Part shown: piece by piece, positions 15,005 to 24,104 of the stretch
Layout: every line of letters begins with the position of its first letter
Numbering within the stretch: position 1 is the stretch's first letter
Assembly (NCBI GenBank): GCA_002311385.1
Contig: DCAE01000040.1
Span: forward strand, 1,586 to 38,571
DNA from: Dehalococcoidia bacterium UBA1141
GTDB lineage: Bacteria; Chloroflexota; Dehalococcoidia; Lucifugimonadales; UBA3495
Reading direction: 5' to 3'
Length of the DNA stretch: 36,986 nucleotides
Position numbers and translations under genes: made by a program
Notes under the pieces: model-generated
What the model was told of the DNA's origin: nothing
The model's database searches: none
What the model saw: the letters and a program-made list of their open reading frames with translations, nothing else

Positions 15005-17557
15005 ATGAGGTATGCGGAGGTGGCGGTTGATGCTCCCATCAGCCACTCGCGCACCTTTTCCTATAGTGTACCTTCTACATTTACCGTTGAACCCGGCCAA
15101 TTGGTCTGGGTGCCCTTCGGTCGCCGCATAGCCCAAGGCGTCGTGGTGGAGTTGGCCGAAGCGCCTCAGGTCGAAGTAACCCGAGACATCCTGCAACCCA
15201 TCGAACCCTCCCCATTGATTCGCCCACTGGATCTGGTTTTAGCCAAGTGGATGGCTCGCTACTACCTTTGCTCCATCTTCACAGCCATATCCCCACTGCT
15301 GCCTCCGGGATTTGAGTCTCAGGTCCGCTCCAAGGTTTCTCCCGGACCCCGTTTTCTCGCCCTAAACAGCGAAGCTGACTGTCTGGATGGCGCCAAAGAC
15401 GGGGGCTTGCCCACCCTGCGCGCCGATTCGGTAAAAGCTCTGAAGTCATTGGCCGATTCCTCTAGCCTGCGGGAGCGCGACTTCCTCAAACTGCTGGGAC
15501 GAAACGGGGACAGGGAACTGGCGCGTCTTATCGAGAAGGAATTTATCACCCGCCAGACCGAGTTGCCCCGTCCTCGCGTCGCACCCAAGTACGAGAGCTA
15601 CTTGTTTACTGTCCCTCTCCGTAAAAGCACGGGCGAAGCCGTAGAACTTGAAAACCGGGATGAGACAGATGGGCTTCCTAAGCGGCAGAGGGAGCTACTT
15701 TTGGCGGTCAGAGAGCGGGGGCCGGAATACCGAGCTTCCCTGGCTAATAAAGAATTCGGTGTGGGTGTGGCCGACTCACTGGTCAAGAAGGGCTTTTTGG
15801 GCCGGGAATGGCTAAGGGTGGAAACTTCTGCATTGGCTTATTCGGCTGATTCCTTGGACGAATCTTCGGGCGGGCAGGATGCAGAGCGAGAGGCTTCCAG
15901 AGAGCCTGAAGAAATTCGACACGTCCTGACGCCTGAGCAATCAAATGCCCTAGCCAGCATCATCCAGGACCTGGACAGCGCCGCCCAGCCGCCCCCAATA
16001 ACTCTCTTGCACGGGGTCACCGGCAGCGGCAAGACGGAGGTTTACCTTCGGGCCATTGAGCATGTCGTCGCTAGAGGGCAGCAGGCGATATTCTTGGTGC
16101 CGGAGATTGCTCTTACTCCCCAAACTATGCAGCGGGTGAATGCCAAGTTCCCTGGTCGCGCCGCCGTTTTGCACAGCCGCATGACCCAAAGGCAACAGTT
16201 CGACCAATGGTGGAAGATTCGCGACGGCCAATGCGATGTGGTGGTGGGCCCTCGCAGTTCACTATTTGCCCCGGTTCCGAAATTGGGCTTGATTGTTATC
16301 GACGAAGAACACGAGTGGACCTACAAGCAAGAAGAGGCGCACCCCCTCTACCACGCTCGGACAGTGGCCTTTGAACTGGGCAGGCTCACCGGCGCAGTAG
16401 TGGTGTTGGGCAGCGCCACACCGGATGTGGAATCCTACTACCGGGCCACCCGTGGCAGGCATCGCCTGCTTGAGTTGCCAAGGCGAATCGGCACGGCGAC
16501 CGATGAACAGGGCAATTCCTCCCAAATGGGTCTGGCTCCCGTGGAAATCTCGGATATGCGAGCGGAGTTGCGGGAAGGCAACCGCAGCATGTTCAGCCGG
16601 TCTTTATCTCAAGCCCTGAAGGACTGCGTTGAAGACGGGCATCAAGCCATCTTGTTCTTGAACCGGCGTGGTAACGCCACCTATATCCAATGCCGGGACT
16701 GTGGGCACGTTGTTACCTGCCGCCGTTGCTCCGTCACCATGAATTTTCACTCGGTGGACAACAGACTGATGTGCCACCGCTGTGGCCGGAGATCCCGGTC
16801 CCCTGACCGTTGCCCCCAATGCGGTGGGACCAGCATCCGCAACCTGGGCGTGGGAACCCAAAAAGTGGTATTGGAAGTTGAAAAGCTGCTGCCAGGGGTA
16901 AGAGTGGACCGGTGGGACGCCGACGCAACCCGCACTGGCCTGAGTTCTCAAGACGCCATGGAGCGCCTCAACAGCGGCGAGACCCAGGTATTGGTGGGCA
17001 CCCAGATGGTGGCGAAAGGGTTGGACGTGCCCAACGTTACATTGGTGGGGGTGGTCTTGGCCGACGTTGGCCTATACTTGCCCGATTTTCGGGCCGGCGA
17101 ACGGGCTTTCAGCCTGCTCTGCCAGGTGTCGGGCCGGGCAGGCAGGGGGGAGTTCCCCGGAAGAGTGATTGTCCAGACCTACACCCCTGAACACTACGTC
17201 ATTGCCGCCGCCGCCAAACAGGATTACAGCGTGATGTTCCAACGGGAGATACAAGCGCGCCGTCAACTGGGAAACCCACCCTTTAATCAGATGGTCCACA
17301 TCATTTACCAGGATGTTAATGCCAATATGTGCCAACGCCAGGCGGTGGCCACCGCCCGTGATCTGAGAAGCAAGGCTGAAGCCCAAGGCCTAACCGATGT
17401 TGAAGTCATCGGGCCGTCGCCGGGCATGCCCGCCCGGCTCAGAGGCCGATACCGGTGGCACTTGGTCTTGCGGGGTAGAAACCTGCAGCGTTTTTTGGAG
17501 GATACCCAGTTTCCGAGAGGCTGTACCGTGGATGTGGACCCGGCCCACGTACTCTAG
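15005..17557 (+). CDS. priA: primosomal replication-restart helicase PriA
   Basis: Recognises stalled forks and D-loops and reloads the replicative helicase. The 850-residue protein begins with the 3'-end-binding domain (YAEVAVDAPISHSRTFSYSVP), followed by an extended acidic middle (about 210-305). The helicase has Walker A GVTGSGKT (337-344), DEEH (433-436) and GSATPDVES (469-477). Eight zinc-binding cysteines lie at 563, 566, 572, 575, 590, 593, 603 and 606. Motifs GTQMVAKGLDVPNVT and QVSGRAGRG follow. All catalytic and zinc residues are present, so it should be active. GAGGG lies five bases before ATG 15005. Confidence 0.96.
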   Translation: MRYAEVAVDAPISHSRTFSYSVPSTFTVEPGQLVWVPFGRRIAQGVVVELAEAPQVEVTRDILQPIEPSPLIRPLDLVLAKWMARYYLCSIFTAISPLLPPGFESQVRSKVSPGPRFLALNSEADCLDGAKDGGLPTLRADSVKALKSLADSSSLRERDFLKLLGRNGDRELARLIEKEFITRQTELPRPRVAPKYESYLFTVPLRKSTGEAVELENRDETDGLPKRQRELLLAVRERGPEYRASLANKEFGVGVADSLVKKGFLGREWLRVETSALAYSADSLDESSGGQDAEREASREPEEIRHVLTPEQSNALASIIQDLDSAAQPPPITLLHGVTGSGKTEVYLRAIEHVVARGQQAIFLVPEIALTPQTMQRVNAKFPGRAAVLHSRMTQRQQFDQWWKIRDGQCDVVVGPRSSLFAPVPKLGLIVIDEEHEWTYKQEEAHPLYHARTVAFELGRLTGAVVVLGSATPDVESYYRATRGRHRLLELPRRIGTATDEQGNSSQMGLAPVEISDMRAELREGNRSMFSRSLSQALKDCVEDGHQAILFLNRRGNATYIQCRDCGHVVTCRRCSVTMNFHSVDNRLMCHRCGRRSRSPDRCPQCGGTSIRNLGVGTQKVVLEVEKLLPGVRVDRWDADATRTGLSSQDAMERLNSGETQVLVGTQMVAKGLDVPNVTLVGVVLADVGLYLPDFRAGERAFSLLCQVSGRAGRGEFPGRVIVQTYTPEHYVIAAAAKQDYSVMFQREIQARRQLGNPPFNQMVHIIYQDVNANMCQRQAVATARDLRSKAEAQGLTDVEVIGPSPGMPARLRGRYRWHLVLRGRNLQRFLEDTQFPRGCTVDVDPAHVL

Positions 17558-17617
17558 CGGGCCCATGTGCTTTAGCGGGCATGCGGATATGGACTGGCAT
17601 CAACCGCCAGCCTTCAA

Positions 17618-17649
17618 TATAATGTTCCCTGATAACCGGATAATGTTCC
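17618..17649 (+). promoter_or_regulatory. promoter region of def with duplicated ATAATGTTCC
   Basis: TATAAT (17618-17623) is an exact -10 match, though its -35 is weak. The decamer ATAATGTTCC occurs at 17619-17628 and again at 17640-17649, 21 bases apart (two helical turns). The second copy lies just past the predicted start, so a protein on both sites would control the promoter. The leader to the def start would be about 85 bases. Confidence 0.35.
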
Positions 17650-17716
17650 ATGTTGACGTTTTTCGGAAACCACAGTCGTTAATCATCCGTCGCTATTTAG
17701 CGGGAGGTAGTTAAAG

Positions 17717-18349
17717 TTGACGGTTCTAAAAATGCGGATTGTGCCCGATCCGATTCTGCGGCAAAAAGCAAAAAAGATTGGCAAGATTCCAGCTAATATG
17801 AAAAAATTGGTCTCAAACATGGTGGAGACCATGAACGATGAGCACGGCGTGGGTCTGGCCGCCAATCAGATTGGCTCCCTGCAGAAAGTCGCAGTGATTC
17901 AGACTCCGGAGATGGAAGAACCTTTGGTGCTGATTAATCCGGAGATTGTGAAACAGGAAGGGGAGAGGGAGATCGAAGAGGGCTGCCTGAGTATCCCCGG
18001 CTACAGAGGTCTGGTCAAACGCTCCGTCTCCGTGCGAGCGCGGGCCTTGGGTTTGGACGGAAAAGTAATACGCATAAAGGCCGACGAACTGCTTGCTCAA
18101 GCCTTGGAGCATGAAATCGACCACCTAAACGGTATTTTGTACATCGACCGTTTGGTGTCCCCTGGCGATTTGTGGAAAATCGAGCCGGTAGGGGAACATG
18201 ACGAAGTTTATGACGGCGAAGAAGATGACGGCGAAGAAGAGCAGAAAGAACAAGAATCCGGAGAAGTTGACGGGGTTGAATCAGAAGATTCTTCAGGCCT
18301 AGAAAACGCTGTCGCTGTTGCCCAGGACGGGGGCAATGCCGCGGGTTAA
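17717..18349 (+). CDS. def: peptide deformylase with acidic C-terminal tail
   Basis: Removes the N-formyl group from nascent proteins using a bound metal. All three family motifs are intact: GVGLAANQIG (44-53), EGCLSIPGY (88-96, metal ligand Cys90) and HEIDHLNG (132-139, His132, Glu133, His136). Catalytic domain and length to residue 155 are normal. Residues 160-200 add an unusual Glu/Asp-rich tail (EEDDGEEEQKEQE), probably disordered. I use the TTG at 17717, which has GGGAGG nine bases upstream; the ATG at 17732 lies too far from it. Formyltransferase (fmt), a common neighbour, is not here; the CCA-adding enzyme follows after 36 bases. Confidence 0.95.
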   Translation: MTVLKMRIVPDPILRQKAKKIGKIPANMKKLVSNMVETMNDEHGVGLAANQIGSLQKVAVIQTPEMEEPLVLINPEIVKQEGEREIEEGCLSIPGYRGLVKRSVSVRARALGLDGKVIRIKADELLAQALEHEIDHLNGILYIDRLVSPGDLWKIEPVGEHDEVYDGEEDDGEEEQKEQESGEVDGVESEDSSGLENAVAVAQDGGNAAG

Positions 18350-18385
18350 TGCTCCATCCAATTACCCACTAAACGGCTTCCTAAT

Positions 18386-19900
18386 ATGCTGACCGGCCTC
18401 ATAGAGTTCTTTACTAGAACTCAAACCCCGGCATTTATCGTTGGCGGTTGCCTTCGAGACAGTTTGCTATCGTTACCTCCAGGCCGTGATGTGGACATCG
18501 CCGTTGCTGGTGACGTTCAAATTCTGGCCAAAGAACTTGCCCGGTCATTTGGTGGAACGCTCGTTCCATTAAGCCCCGAACGCAGCATGATGCGTGTGGT
18601 GGTCCCCCACCCCGGCGCCGACAGCCATCAGGAATCCCCTGTCCCGGGAACCTCAAACAAGAATTGGACCATTGATTTATCCGGTTTTTCCGGGAGCATC
18701 GAAGAAGACCTGGCTCGCCGGGATTTCACCGTTGATGCCTTGGCGCTGCCCATATCTGATTGGCCCGTATCCAATTGGGATGACGAAGCACAGGATCTGC
18801 TGGCACAGAGGGTGATTGACCCATTTCACGGCAAGGCCGATCTGGCCCGTAAGTGCATCCGTGCCGTTGGCTCCAGCGTATTTCGAGACGACCCCATCAG
18901 GCTTTTACGCTCTGTGAGGTTGGCGGCGTCATTGGGATTCCGGTTGGACCCGGAAACAGCGCGCATGGTCTTGGCCGATGCCAACCACATAACCGAGCCA
19001 GCGCCAGAGCGGGTGGGCTCGGAACTGCTGGCGATTCTGGCTTTGGATGGCGCCAAGGGAAGCCTGGAGGCGTTGGACCGTCTGGATTTGCTTTGCCGAA
19101 TCATTCCGGAACTGGCCGAAACCAAAGGAGTCGAACAGCCAAATGCCCACTACTGGGACGTTTGGGGCCACACACTACATGCGGTGGAGGGCGCCGAAAG
19201 AGTGACCAAGGGCCACCAGCACTCGCCGGTATTCACCTTGGTCTACTGGACTGAGGAAACGGACGCATATTTCAATCAAACGGTCTCCGACGGCCATAAC
19301 CGGCGCACCATTCTGAAACTAGCAGCCCTTTTTCACGATATCTCCAAGCCCCAAACCAAACATCAGGACGAAACGGGGCGCACCCGCTTTCCCGGCCATT
19401 CGGAGGCGGGAGCAGAGGTGGCGAAGCAGCGCTTGTCCCGACTAAAGTTAAGCTCCAAGGGAATCGGCATGGTGTATAAAATGGTCGAGCAACACCTGCG
19501 GCCTTATAACATGATGCAGGGTGTGGAAGTGCCCACAAACAGGGCGATCTATCGTTTCTTCAGAGACTTGGATGACGTGGCTGTCGACACCTTGTATCTT
19601 AGTCAAGCGGATTTTTTGGCCGCAAAAGGCCCAGAACTTAACCCAGATGACTGGGCCAACCATGCTAGAATGATTGCACACATTTTTCAGGTGGGTTTTC
19701 AACCCGCCTTACCTGAAGCCGCCCTGCGGCTGATTAATGGGAATGAATTGATCGAGCATTTCAAGTTGGCCCCTGGACCCCTTGTCGGATTACTACTGGA
19801 AGGAATCAACGAAGCCCAAGCCGCTGGAGAGATTTCCACAACAGAGCAAGCTTGGGATTTGGCTGGCAAAATTATGCTCCAACAAACTGACGAGGCTTAA
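18386..19900 (+). CDS. tRNA nucleotidyltransferase (CCA-adding/poly(A) polymerase family) with HD domain
   Basis: A class II nucleotidyltransferase of 504 residues. The head has GGCLRD (20-25) and DVDIAV with the metal-binding Asp35 and Asp37. RRDFTVDALALP (111-122) and RDDPIRLLRSVRLAASLGF (167-185) are the sugar-discrimination and base-recognition motifs. An HD phosphohydrolase domain follows, with His262, HD at 317-318 and QHLRPYN, as in CCA enzymes that also have phosphatase activity. It most likely adds or repairs tRNA CCA ends, although poly(A) addition cannot be excluded by sequence alone. No clear ribosome site precedes ATG 18386. Four bases separate it from secD, so the two are probably co-transcribed. 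Confidence 0.9.
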   Translation: MLTGLIEFFTRTQTPAFIVGGCLRDSLLSLPPGRDVDIAVAGDVQILAKELARSFGGTLVPLSPERSMMRVVVPHPGADSHQESPVPGTSNKNWTIDLSGFSGSIEEDLARRDFTVDALALPISDWPVSNWDDEAQDLLAQRVIDPFHGKADLARKCIRAVGSSVFRDDPIRLLRSVRLAASLGFRLDPETARMVLADANHITEPAPERVGSELLAILALDGAKGSLEALDRLDLLCRIIPELAETKGVEQPNAHYWDVWGHTLHAVEGAERVTKGHQHSPVFTLVYWTEETDAYFNQTVSDGHNRRTILKLAALFHDISKPQTKHQDETGRTRFPGHSEAGAEVAKQRLSRLKLSSKGIGMVYKMVEQHLRPYNMMQGVEVPTNRAIYRFFRDLDDVAVDTLYLSQADFLAAKGPELNPDDWANHARMIAHIFQVGFQPALPEAALRLINGNELIEHFKLAPGPLVGLLLEGINEAQAAGEISTTEQAWDLAGKIMLQQTDEA

Positions 19901-19903
19901 ACT

Positions 19904-21796
19904 ATGCCGTTTTGGAGCATAATGGGCAAGATTTTCTCCATTCTTTGGTCCCCATCAGCTAGGGGCCGCAGTATCCGCTTGTCCGTTTTTATCGTCTTGA
20001 TTGCTGCTCTGGGAATATCCGCCCTCAGTTGGAAGAGCGTTAACCTGAACATACCGGGCATTGGCGATCTGGACCGGGGTGGCACCGGGCCATTGGGCCT
20101 AAAATTGGGTTTGGACCTACGCGGCGGTGGGCACCTGGTTTATCAGGCAGACACAGGCACCCGTTTCGACGTAACATTTCTAGACCCCATCAGCGCCGCT
20201 GAAGTCATCGTGGCCCTGCAGGACATGCGGTTCGGCGAAGAAGAACTTGCGTTGGTGGATTTCACCGTCGAAGCCCGCAGCCCATTTAGGATGCGGATAC
20301 GAGCGCCGATCCTGGATAGCGAAGACCCCCGCCGTAGCGAGTTTGAGGAAACGTTGACCAGGAGGTTGGGTGGGATTACCGACCTTCAGATAGACACCAT
20401 AGATGCCCCAACTGTTGCTCAGATGGAAGGGGCTCTGTCCATAATCAACCGGAGGGTAAACCTCTTTGGCACGGAAGAGCCAATCATCCAGCTGTTTGGC
20501 GAAGACCGTATAATCGTGCAACTCCCCGGGGCCAGCGGCTCCAATTCCGAGATTCGGTTCTCGGAGCCTGCGCCCGATGTGGAGCACCTGGAAAAGTTGG
20601 CCGCCATCCTTACGGGTGCAGGTTTCGACGACGTTGAAGTGCGCCGTCGGGATGAGCAAGCCTTTAGAGTCAGTTCTGCCACCGTAGGCGCCGACACAAG
20701 AGTACTGGCGCTAAGCGCTCTGGTGGAAGAATTTGGTCTTATCACCCAATTTGAAATTACCAGCGCCATTGACGATGCCAAGAATCTGATTGGCCAGACC
20801 GCCCAGTTGGAGTTCAAGGACCGTACTTGTAACGGTGGTGTGGACCAAATCAGCGGCATCTGCCTGGAGCCCAGCGATGCCGATATAGGGCTTTCCGGCG
20901 ACGATTTGTCCAGCGCTTTTGTAACCACCGACTCGATCACCGGCGCTTGGGCCGTTTCCGTTAGGTTCAATAGCCGGGGTTCGGATATATTCTCGGATTT
21001 GACCCGCCGCATCGTGGACCGCAACGAGCGCAGAATCGCAATTTTCCTTGACGACGACCTGCTCATTGACGTGGTGGCCAGAGCGTGGATCAGGAACGGC
21101 CAAAGCCAGATTACCGGAAATTTCTCCAGAGAAAGGGCGCGGACGATAGCTATTCAGCTCGAGTCCGGTCGTTTGCCGGTGCCTTTGACCCTGATTCAAG
21201 AGAACGATGTTGACGCACTGTTGGGGTCCGAGTCTTTGCGAAACAGCTTGATTGCTGGCCTTGTCGGCTTGGGCTTGGTCATGGCCTTCATGATTGCCTA
21301 CTACCGCATGGCCGGAGTGGTCGCTTCCGTGTCCTTGATCTTCTACTCCATTTTGGTATTGGCTGCCTTCAAGCTCATTCCCATCACACTGACACTGTCC
21401 CACATCGGCGGATTCATCCTGTCCATCGGTATGGCGGTGGATGCGAATGTGCTTATCTTCGAGCGTATGAAAGAAGAGATGCGCATCGGACGCACATTGG
21501 CATCGTCTATGGAGGTGGGTTTCAACCGGGCCTGGCCAGCGATTCGCGACGGAAACTTCTCCACATTGATAACCTGCGGAGTTCTGCTTTGGTTCGGCGA
21601 CAGATTGGGAGGCGGATTGGTGACCGGGTTCGCAATCAGCCTAGGAATCGGCGTGATAGGTAGCATGTTTACCGCTGTAATCGTCAGCCGCAACCTGCTC
21701 CAGTTGATGGCTTGGATTGGTCTGGGCCACAGAATCAACCTCTTCACTCCTGAAGGGGCCCCAAAGACCGCGTCCAACCCCGGCGGAGGTACCTAA
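19904..21796 (+). CDS. secD: protein translocase subunit SecD
   Basis: Accessory membrane component of the Sec translocase that uses the proton gradient to pull proteins outward. The 630-residue protein has one N-terminal membrane segment (26-43), then GLDLRGGGHLVY (69-80), a large external P1-type domain (about 80-440), and five further segments near the C terminus. DANVLIFERMKEEMRIG starts at Asp513, the conserved proton-path region. GAGG lies eight bases before ATG 19904. The secF start is only four bases past its stop. Confidence 0.96.
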   Translation: MPFWSIMGKIFSILWSPSARGRSIRLSVFIVLIAALGISALSWKSVNLNIPGIGDLDRGGTGPLGLKLGLDLRGGGHLVYQADTGTRFDVTFLDPISAAEVIVALQDMRFGEEELALVDFTVEARSPFRMRIRAPILDSEDPRRSEFEETLTRRLGGITDLQIDTIDAPTVAQMEGALSIINRRVNLFGTEEPIIQLFGEDRIIVQLPGASGSNSEIRFSEPAPDVEHLEKLAAILTGAGFDDVEVRRRDEQAFRVSSATVGADTRVLALSALVEEFGLITQFEITSAIDDAKNLIGQTAQLEFKDRTCNGGVDQISGICLEPSDADIGLSGDDLSSAFVTTDSITGAWAVSVRFNSRGSDIFSDLTRRIVDRNERRIAIFLDDDLLIDVVARAWIRNGQSQITGNFSRERARTIAIQLESGRLPVPLTLIQENDVDALLGSESLRNSLIAGLVGLGLVMAFMIAYYRMAGVVASVSLIFYSILVLAAFKLIPITLTLSHIGGFILSIGMAVDANVLIFERMKEEMRIGRTLASSMEVGFNRAWPAIRDGNFSTLITCGVLLWFGDRLGGGLVTGFAISLGIGVIGSMFTAVIVSRNLLQLMAWIGLGHRINLFTPEGAPKTASNPGGGT

Positions 21797-21799
21797 ACA

Positions 21800-22801
21800 G
21801 TGATTGATGTTGTAGGCAAGCGATTTTGGTACTTCTTATTCTCGGCCTTGATAATATTGCCGGGAATCATCTCAATGGCTATACCATCGGGATGGCTTTC
21901 GGGGGACTCAGGGTTGACGCCCGGCATCGATTTCAGCAGCGGTTCGGTGCTCAGCGTTACCTTCAACTCCCTCGTTACTGAGGACCAGATAAAAGAGCGA
22001 ATGGACCAATTGGGCCACGAGGAAGCCCTAATCCAGAAAGTCGGGAGAGAGGATTTTCTGATTCGCACCACGCTTCTTGAGCAAGGAGTTGATGGCGCGC
22101 CTTCGGAAAGAGAAATCATCGAGCGAGACTTGGAGAAATTCCTGACTTTGGACCGGAGCAGGGTTGAGTTTGCTTCCGTTTCACCCATCATCGCTAGCGA
22201 GACGGTGACCAACGCCATCTATGCGGTACTCGCAGCCTCAGTCTTTATCTTGCTTTATGTGTGGTATGCCTTCCGCAGAGTTCCCAAATCCTACCGTTAC
22301 GGTGTGAGCGCCATATTGGCCCTTGTCCACGATGTCGTATTTGTTCTGGGCGTGTTTTCCATATTGGGAAAGGTATTGGGCATCGAAGTCAACTCCATGT
22401 TCATCGTCGGTGTATTGATAGTTGCTGGTTATAGCGTGAACGACACCATCGTTGTCTTCGACCGAATCAGAGAAAATGTGATTCGTCACCCGGACAGGCC
22501 TCTGGAATCGATCGTGAATCTCAGCATCATGGACACGATTGGGCGCTCTCTCAACACTAGTTTCACAACGCTCTTCGTGCTGTTGGCGATGCTACTGATT
22601 GGCGGACCCAGTATCCGCGGTTTGTTGTTGGTCGTAGCGATTGGTGTGGTGGTGGGGACCTACAGTTCCGTATTCATCGCCAGCCAGTTCCTGGTCATCT
22701 GGGATCGCGGCGAGGTCAGAAAGTTGCTGAAGTTTGGCCGAGGAGCGTCCTCGACGGCGGCGAGCGGGCTGCTCAGCTTATTTGGCCTATTAGGCCGGTA
22801 A
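21800..22801 (+). CDS. secF: protein translocase subunit SecF
   Basis: Partner of SecD in the inner membrane. The 333-residue product has a first membrane segment (9-28), GIDFSSGSVLSV (the GIDFxGG element with Ser for the first Gly), a short periplasmic domain and five C-terminal segments including GYSVNDTIVVFDRIREN, the signature around the essential Asp. The GTG start at 21800 has GGAGG ten bases upstream, overlapping the end of secD. The C-terminal tail (GASSTAASGLLS) is variable. Confidence 0.96.
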   Translation: MIDVVGKRFWYFLFSALIILPGIISMAIPSGWLSGDSGLTPGIDFSSGSVLSVTFNSLVTEDQIKERMDQLGHEEALIQKVGREDFLIRTTLLEQGVDGAPSEREIIERDLEKFLTLDRSRVEFASVSPIIASETVTNAIYAVLAASVFILLYVWYAFRRVPKSYRYGVSAILALVHDVVFVLGVFSILGKVLGIEVNSMFIVGVLIVAGYSVNDTIVVFDRIRENVIRHPDRPLESIVNLSIMDTIGRSLNTSFTTLFVLLAMLLIGGPSIRGLLLVVAIGVVVGTYSSVFIASQFLVIWDRGEVRKLLKFGRGASSTAASGLLSLFGLLGR

Positions 22802-22817
22802 TCAGCCTGAGCCGGTC

Positions 22818-22851
22818 CGGCGCTCCGACTGTGGCAGCCTAGCCGATTTTT
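22818..22851 (+). terminator. probable terminator after secF
   Basis: CGGCGCT (22818-22824) can pair with AGC (22836-22838) and GCCG (22842-22845) across a small bulge, followed by ATTTTT. The stem is imperfect, but the position between convergent secF and the alcohol dehydrogenase fits a transcript end. Confidence 0.35.
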
Positions 22852-22858
22852 CTTCCAT

Positions 22859-23905
22859 TTAGAGTGTTGAACTACCAGGCGGTATCAGTAAAATCCGGCC
22901 AGCAACACTGCGTTCCGCCATCAGGCCGTAGGCAGTGGCGACCTCCTCCATTGCCAACCTTTGCCCCACCACAGCCATGATTAGCCCCTGAGACACCATT
23001 TCGGCGATTCGAAGCACACCTTCTCTGGATACCCCGGACGAGCCCAAGATGCTGGCGTCACGGAAAATCACTTCCGCGGGATCAATGCTTACCGGGTTTC
23101 CGGCCACCTCCCCCAGCAGCACCCACCGGCCAAATTGGGCCAGGCTGTTCCATGTGGAGGGGTAAAGAACTGAGCCTACTGTGTCTATGATTACTTGGGC
23201 TCCTTGATCTTCGGTATATGCCAGGACCAACTCGCTGAATTCCAGCTCTCCAGCCAGGAGCACTTCCGTGGCCCCCAAGTCTGACAGCAGCTCTGCTTTT
23301 TCAGGCGAAGACGTCACTGCCAGCACGCGGCAGCCCAAGGCGGCTGCCAACTGCACTGTGTGAGTTCCAAGGCCACCGCCCGCTCCGGTGACCACCACCG
23401 TCTCGCCCGGCTGAACCTGGGCTGCTTGTTGGAGGCCTTGGAGGGCTACACCCATGGGGCAGGCAAATAGGGCGGCCGAGATTAAATCCACGCCGTCAGG
23501 AATCGCGACCAAGCCAAATTCGGAAATCACTACGTACTCTGCGAAACCCCCGTCCCGTCCATGCCCGGTGCCTTGTCCGTTGCGGCACCTGTGTTCTCGA
23601 CCCTCCAAGCAGCGATCGCAATGACCGCAAGCGCTGACCAGCAGGGACACAACTCGTTCCCCCGGTTTCAGAGTGGTAACGTTTTCGCCAAGCTGAACGA
23701 CGACACCGGAGATTTCGTGGCCCGGCACCAGCCCAGGCTTGACGCCCCTTCGCAAGACGCCTTTTATGACCAACAGATCGTGATGGCAGAACCCGCAAGC
23801 CGCCACTCGCACCAAGACCTCATCCGGGCCAGGCTCGGGTATAGGCACTTCGGTCAAGGTTAGCGCCTCCGGCCCTCCGGGTTGTTGTAGTTTCATTGCA
23901 AACAC
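22859..23905 (-). CDS. zinc-dependent alcohol dehydrogenase family protein
   Basis: A 348-residue medium-chain dehydrogenase/reductase. The GroES-like half holds catalytic zinc ligands Cys37 (ACGFCHHD), His63 and Glu64 (PGHE) and probably Cys149, plus the structural-zinc cysteines 93, 96, 99 and 107 (CGHCDRC...C). The Rossmann half has GAGGGLG (174-180). It should oxidise an alcohol or reduce an aldehyde with NAD(P)H; the substrate is unknown. The GTG at 23905 gives MFAMKL, matching the common 'MxAMxL' opening of the family; ATG 23896 is the alternative. No ribosome site is visible, and the promoter lies only about ten bases upstream, so the message is probably almost leaderless. Confidence 0.92.
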   Translation of the reverse strand: MFAMKLQQPGGPEALTLTEVPIPEPGPDEVLVRVAACGFCHHDLLVIKGVLRRGVKPGLVPGHEISGVVVQLGENVTTLKPGERVVSLLVSACGHCDRCLEGREHRCRNGQGTGHGRDGGFAEYVVISEFGLVAIPDGVDLISAALFACPMGVALQGLQQAAQVQPGETVVVTGAGGGLGTHTVQLAAALGCRVLAVTSSPEKAELLSDLGATEVLLAGELEFSELVLAYTEDQGAQVIIDTVGSVLYPSTWNSLAQFGRWVLLGEVAGNPVSIDPAEVIFRDASILGSSGVSREGVLRIAEMVSQGLIMAVVGQRLAMEEVATAYGLMAERSVAGRILLIPPGSSTL

Positions 23906-23915
23906 GATTGCCGAA

Positions 23916-23944
23916 ATTATAGGGCAAGAGGATTAATCGGCCAA
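23916..23944 (-). promoter_or_regulatory. promoter of the alcohol dehydrogenase gene
   Basis: On the minus strand, TTGGCC (23939-23944) and an exact TATAAT (23916-23921) are 17 bases apart. The start would be near 23909, leaving only about four bases before the GTG codon. This -35 lies close to the opposite-facing -10 at 23959-23964, so the two divergent promoters share or compete for the same short stretch. Confidence 0.65.
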
Positions 23945-23958
23945 CAGCACTCCGGGCG

Positions 23959-23964
23959 TATAAT
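23959..23964 (+). promoter_or_regulatory. -10 element in front of the nfo remnant and zincin gene
   Basis: An exact TATAAT faces the plus strand 71 bases before the nfo ATG. No good -35 is visible at 16-18 bases (the region reads TAATCGGCC). It is presumably the old nfo promoter, now driving the zincin gene. Confidence 0.4.
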
Positions 23965-24035
23965 TCATGCGAAACCAGAGTTGTTTCGAAAGTTCGGAGA
24001 CTCTTGAGCGCAAGCCTGAAGCTGGAGAACTTAGT

Positions 24036-24104
24036 ATGAAGATTGGTGCCCATCTGTCATCGGCGGGCGGTATCAGCAAAGCAGTGGAAAGAGCAGCGGC
24101 ATGA
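24036..24104 (+). pseudogene. nfo: remnant of endonuclease IV gene (first 22 codons)
   Basis: The frame begins MKIGAHLSSAGGISKAVERA, the well-known N terminus of endonuclease IV, an AP endonuclease whose full length is about 280 residues. After 22 codons it hits TGA. None of the later metal-site motifs of the family follow, because the zincin gene begins at once. GGAG lies eight bases before the ATG, so the remnant can still be translated. Its TGA overlaps the ATG of the next gene (ATGA). A deletion that fused the nfo start to the zincin start is the simplest explanation; a reused leader peptide is the alternative. Confidence 0.7.
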
